Assembly: GCF_011947365.2 (NCBI RefSeq)
Contig: NZ_JAAVSH020000001.1
Location: 2,117,596-2,162,106 of the forward strand
Direction: 5' to 3'
Length of the DNA: 44,511 bases
Origin: an endosymbiont of Lamellibrachia barhami
GTDB lineage: Bacteria; Pseudomonadota; Gammaproteobacteria; Chromatiales; Chromatiaceae
Part shown: positions 42,762 through 44,511 of the stretch, piece after piece
Position numbering within the stretch: position 1 is the stretch's first letter
How the letters are laid out: each line of letters starts with the position of its first letter
Notes under the pieces: generated by a model
What the model saw: only the letters and a program-made list of their open reading frames with translations
Database searches by the model: none
Told to the model about the DNA's origin: nothing
Made by a program: the position numbers and the translations under genes

Positions 42762-44018
42762 ATGAGTAGTATTAACGACCCGATCAAAGGGGCGTGCCTG
42801 ACGCGCCGCCGATTTGTACAAGGCGTGGCGATGGGTGGTGCCTTCGCTGGGCTGGGGCTGGGATCCAGCGCGCTGGCCGCCGTCATGAAACAGCAGGGGC
42901 CTGAAACCCTGCGCGGCACCGATTTCAATCTGACTATTGGTGAGCAGGTGGTCAACTTCACCGGTGCGCCGCGGATTGGCACCACCGTCAATGGTTCACT
43001 GCCGGCGCCGATCCTGCGCTGGCGCGAGGGTGATACCGTGACACTCAAGGTGACCAATCTGTTGCGCGAGACAAGTTCCATTCACTGGCACGGCATCATC
43101 CTGCCGAGTGCCATGGATGGCGTACCGGACATTGCAACAGGGTTTAAAGGCATCAAACCCGGTGAAACCTTCACCTATCGGTTTCCCGTGACCCAGAGCG
43201 GCACCTACTGGTACCACAGTCACTCCGGGTTTCAGGAGCAGACCGGTCTCTACGGCTCCATCATCATCGATCCCAGGGAGCCTGAACCCTTCACCTACGA
43301 TCGTGACTACGTGGTGATGCTCTCCGACTGGACCGATGAAGATCCCACCAATGTCTATGCCAAACTGAAAAAGCTCAGCCACTACTACAACTTCAATGAG
43401 CGCACCCACGCGGACCTGATGAAAGACATCAAGGAGAAGGGGCTGACCGCCACCTGGAACGACCGCAAGATGTGGAATCAGATGCGCATGAGCCAGCGCG
43501 ATCTGTCGGATGTGACTGGTTATACCTACACCTTCCTGACCAATGGCCAGACCCCGGCGGAGGGTTGGACCGGGCTGTTCAGAAAAGGTGAAAAGATTCG
43601 TCTGCGTTTCATCAACGGTTCTGCCATGACCTTCTTTGATGTGCGCATTCCCGGCCTGAAGATGACCGTGGTGGCGGCGGATGGCCAGCACATCGAGCCG
43701 GTTTCCGTGGATGAGTTCCGCATGGGTGTGGCGGAGACCTATGATGTCATCGTCGAGCCCAAGGATGACACGGCCTACACCATCTTCGCCCAGGATATCG
43801 CACGCTCTGGTTATGCCAGAGGAACCCTGACACCCGATCTCTCATTGACGGCCACGATCCCCGAGATGGACCCGGTACCGAATCTGGGGCATGACGACAT
43901 GGGTATGAACATGATGAACCATGCCGGGCATGACATGTCGGGTATGGATCACAGCCAGCACCAGATGCCGGATGGGAAGATGATGCCGGTATGCAGACGG
44001 CCGGAGATATGGATATGA
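42762..44018 (+). CDS. copA: Multicopper oxidase CopA, frameshifted near the Met-rich region
   Basis: A 418-residue reading from the ATG at 42762 (GAGGA upstream). A Tat signal (TRRRFVQGVAMGGAFAGLG) sends it folded to the periplasm. Two N-terminal copper motifs are present: IHWHG (about residue 108) and YWYHSHSG (about 150). Residues about 370-415 are Met/His-rich (HDDMGMNMMNHAGHDMSGMDHSQHQMP), as in copper-resistance CopA. The frame then slips at about 43988 and ends wrongly at CRRPEIWI. The C-terminal HxxHxH and HCH sites are missing here. CopA oxidises and sequesters Cu(I). As read it would be inactive. Confidence 0.85.
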   Translation: MSSINDPIKGACLTRRRFVQGVAMGGAFAGLGLGSSALAAVMKQQGPETLRGTDFNLTIGEQVVNFTGAPRIGTTVNGSLPAPILRWREGDTVTLKVTNLLRETSSIHWHGIILPSAMDGVPDIATGFKGIKPGETFTYRFPVTQSGTYWYHSHSGFQEQTGLYGSIIIDPREPEPFTYDRDYVVMLSDWTDEDPTNVYAKLKKLSHYYNFNERTHADLMKDIKEKGLTATWNDRKMWNQMRMSQRDLSDVTGYTYTFLTNGQTPAEGWTGLFRKGEKIRLRFINGSAMTFFDVRIPGLKMTVVAADGQHIEPVSVDEFRMGVAETYDVIVEPKDDTAYTIFAQDIARSGYARGTLTPDLSLTATIPEMDPVPNLGHDDMGMNMMNHAGHDMSGMDHSQHQMPDGKMMPVCRRPEIWI

Positions 44019-44330
44019 GTGGTATGCAGATATGGCGGCTGACATGGATATGGGTGGAATGCAGATGGCGCCGACACCAGCAGCGAAACCGGCCATGAAG
44101 CCCAATCCTTCTGATTTCACCGCCAATCCTGTACATCATGCCAACGGAATACACCATGTGGATATGCGGGCGGACGCTCCCCAGTACCGGCTGGATGATC
44201 CCGGTGTCGGCCTGCGTAACAACGGTCGCCGTGTACTGACCTATGCTGATCTGAAGAACCTGCGCACGACCCATGATCATCGTGATCCGACCGAGATCGA
44301 ACTCCACCTCACGGGAAACATACGTTATAA
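44019..44330 (+). pseudogene. copA: CopA middle segment in a shifted frame, then cut off
   Basis: After two indels (a lost G near 43990 and two extra bases near 44030) the CopA frame resumes from about 44032: MAADMDMGGMQMAP, then IHHVDMRADAPQYRLDDPGVGLRNNGRRVLTYADLKNL and EIELHLTGN. This is the segment preceding the C-terminal cupredoxin domain. Homology ends at about 44330, where flagellar sequence starts. The catalytic C-terminus is not in the window. Confidence 0.75.
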
Positions 44331-44511
44331 AAGGTCATCATTAACTCCCGTACCGGCACCGTGGTGATCAACAGTCAGGTACGGGTCTATCCCGCAGCCG
44401 TCTCCCACGGCAACCTGGTGGTCAGTATCAGTGAGAATGCCGAGGTCTCCCAACCCGGTGCCTTCTCTGGGGGACAGGCTGCGGTAGTCCCCCAAAGCGA
44501 TGTGGGGGTGA
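44331..44511 (+). CDS. flgI: Flagellar P-ring protein FlgI, internal fragment
   Basis: The frame from 44331 to the right edge reads [48 protein letters not shown], a hallmark of FlgI. FlgI forms the periplasmic P-ring round the flagellar rod. Both ends are absent: the 5' side meets CopA sequence, the 3' side runs off. A stop lies just upstream in frame, so no fusion protein is made. The abrupt CopA-FlgI meeting looks like a join. Confidence 0.85.

Noticed and set aside
44030-44511. A CopA-FlgI fusion protein
   Set aside because: The frames differ and a stop lies before the FlgI segment, so no fusion can be made.

Overview
The window looks like a draft-assembly stretch from a sulfur-metabolising, copper-handling gammaproteobacterium. 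Support for this is a YeeE/YedE-type sulfur-compound transporter next to c-type cytochromes, many two-component systems, CopL/CopA copper resistance, RNase D, RecQ and a FlgI fragment. A Chromatiales or tubeworm/bivalve-symbiont relative is my guess from gene content only. I saw no tRNA, rRNA, CRISPR array, transposase or integrase.

Layout. 1-1.35 kb (-): the first 353 codons of an exported transglutaminase-fold protein behind a probable c-di-GMP-I riboswitch and an intrinsic terminator. 1.6-4.6 kb: a DUF481 outer-membrane protein, an esterase and a RES/Xre toxin-antitoxin pair. 4.7-5.9 kb: a dihydrolipoyl dehydrogenase tail joined to the 3' half of a multihaem cytochrome gene. 6.0-10.3 kb: an ECF sigma/anti-sigma pair, a TVP38 membrane protein, a DUF3047 protein and a membrane-anchored flavin disulfide reductase. 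10.6-11.77 kb: a cut-off coiled-coil gene. 11.8-15.5 kb (-): a sulfur/cytochrome operon made of a Cys-repeat cytochrome, YeeE/YedE, a DUF6969-like protein and a pentahaem cytochrome. 15.7-21.2 kb: a regulatory block bounded by 94-bp perfect direct repeats, with a sigma-54 promoter, two small genes, an NtrC-type regulator and a CHASE kinase. 21.3-26.9 kb: RNase D, bacteriohemerythrin, a hybrid kinase and an HD-GYP regulator. 27.0-39.0 kb (-): RecQ, SNF2 and a group of unrecognised genes including two related TPR genes with 102-bp near-identical repeats. 39.1-44.5 kb: a Cpx-like copper/envelope two-component system, a Spy/CpxP-like protein, CopL-like and CopA genes, then a FlgI fragment.

Regulatory themes. 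Cyclic-di-GMP appears at both ends of a circuit: an HD-GYP phosphodiesterase behind a hemerythrin and hybrid kinase, and a riboswitch at the left edge. The NtrC-type regulator lies beside a GG-N10-GC sigma-54 promoter and TGTAAC/GTTACA palindromes, so it probably drives the two adjacent small genes. GTAA-type tandem boxes lie between the Cpx-like regulator and the Spy-like gene, and a 130-bp MITE-like element with 8-bp target duplications sits 10 bp upstream of the regulator's start codon.

Caution. Four places look like breaks or joins: about 5.11 kb, about 11.77 kb, 30.29-31.08 kb and about 44.33 kb. Each has cut-off genes, and three have clustered small indels. The cytochrome gene appears in two inverted pieces, 12694-11864 and 5112-5902, which share 452 bp; each copy is clean on its gene side and decays towards its join. 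Chimeric assembly or low-quality contig ends are at least as likely as real rearrangement, so adjacency across these points should not be trusted.
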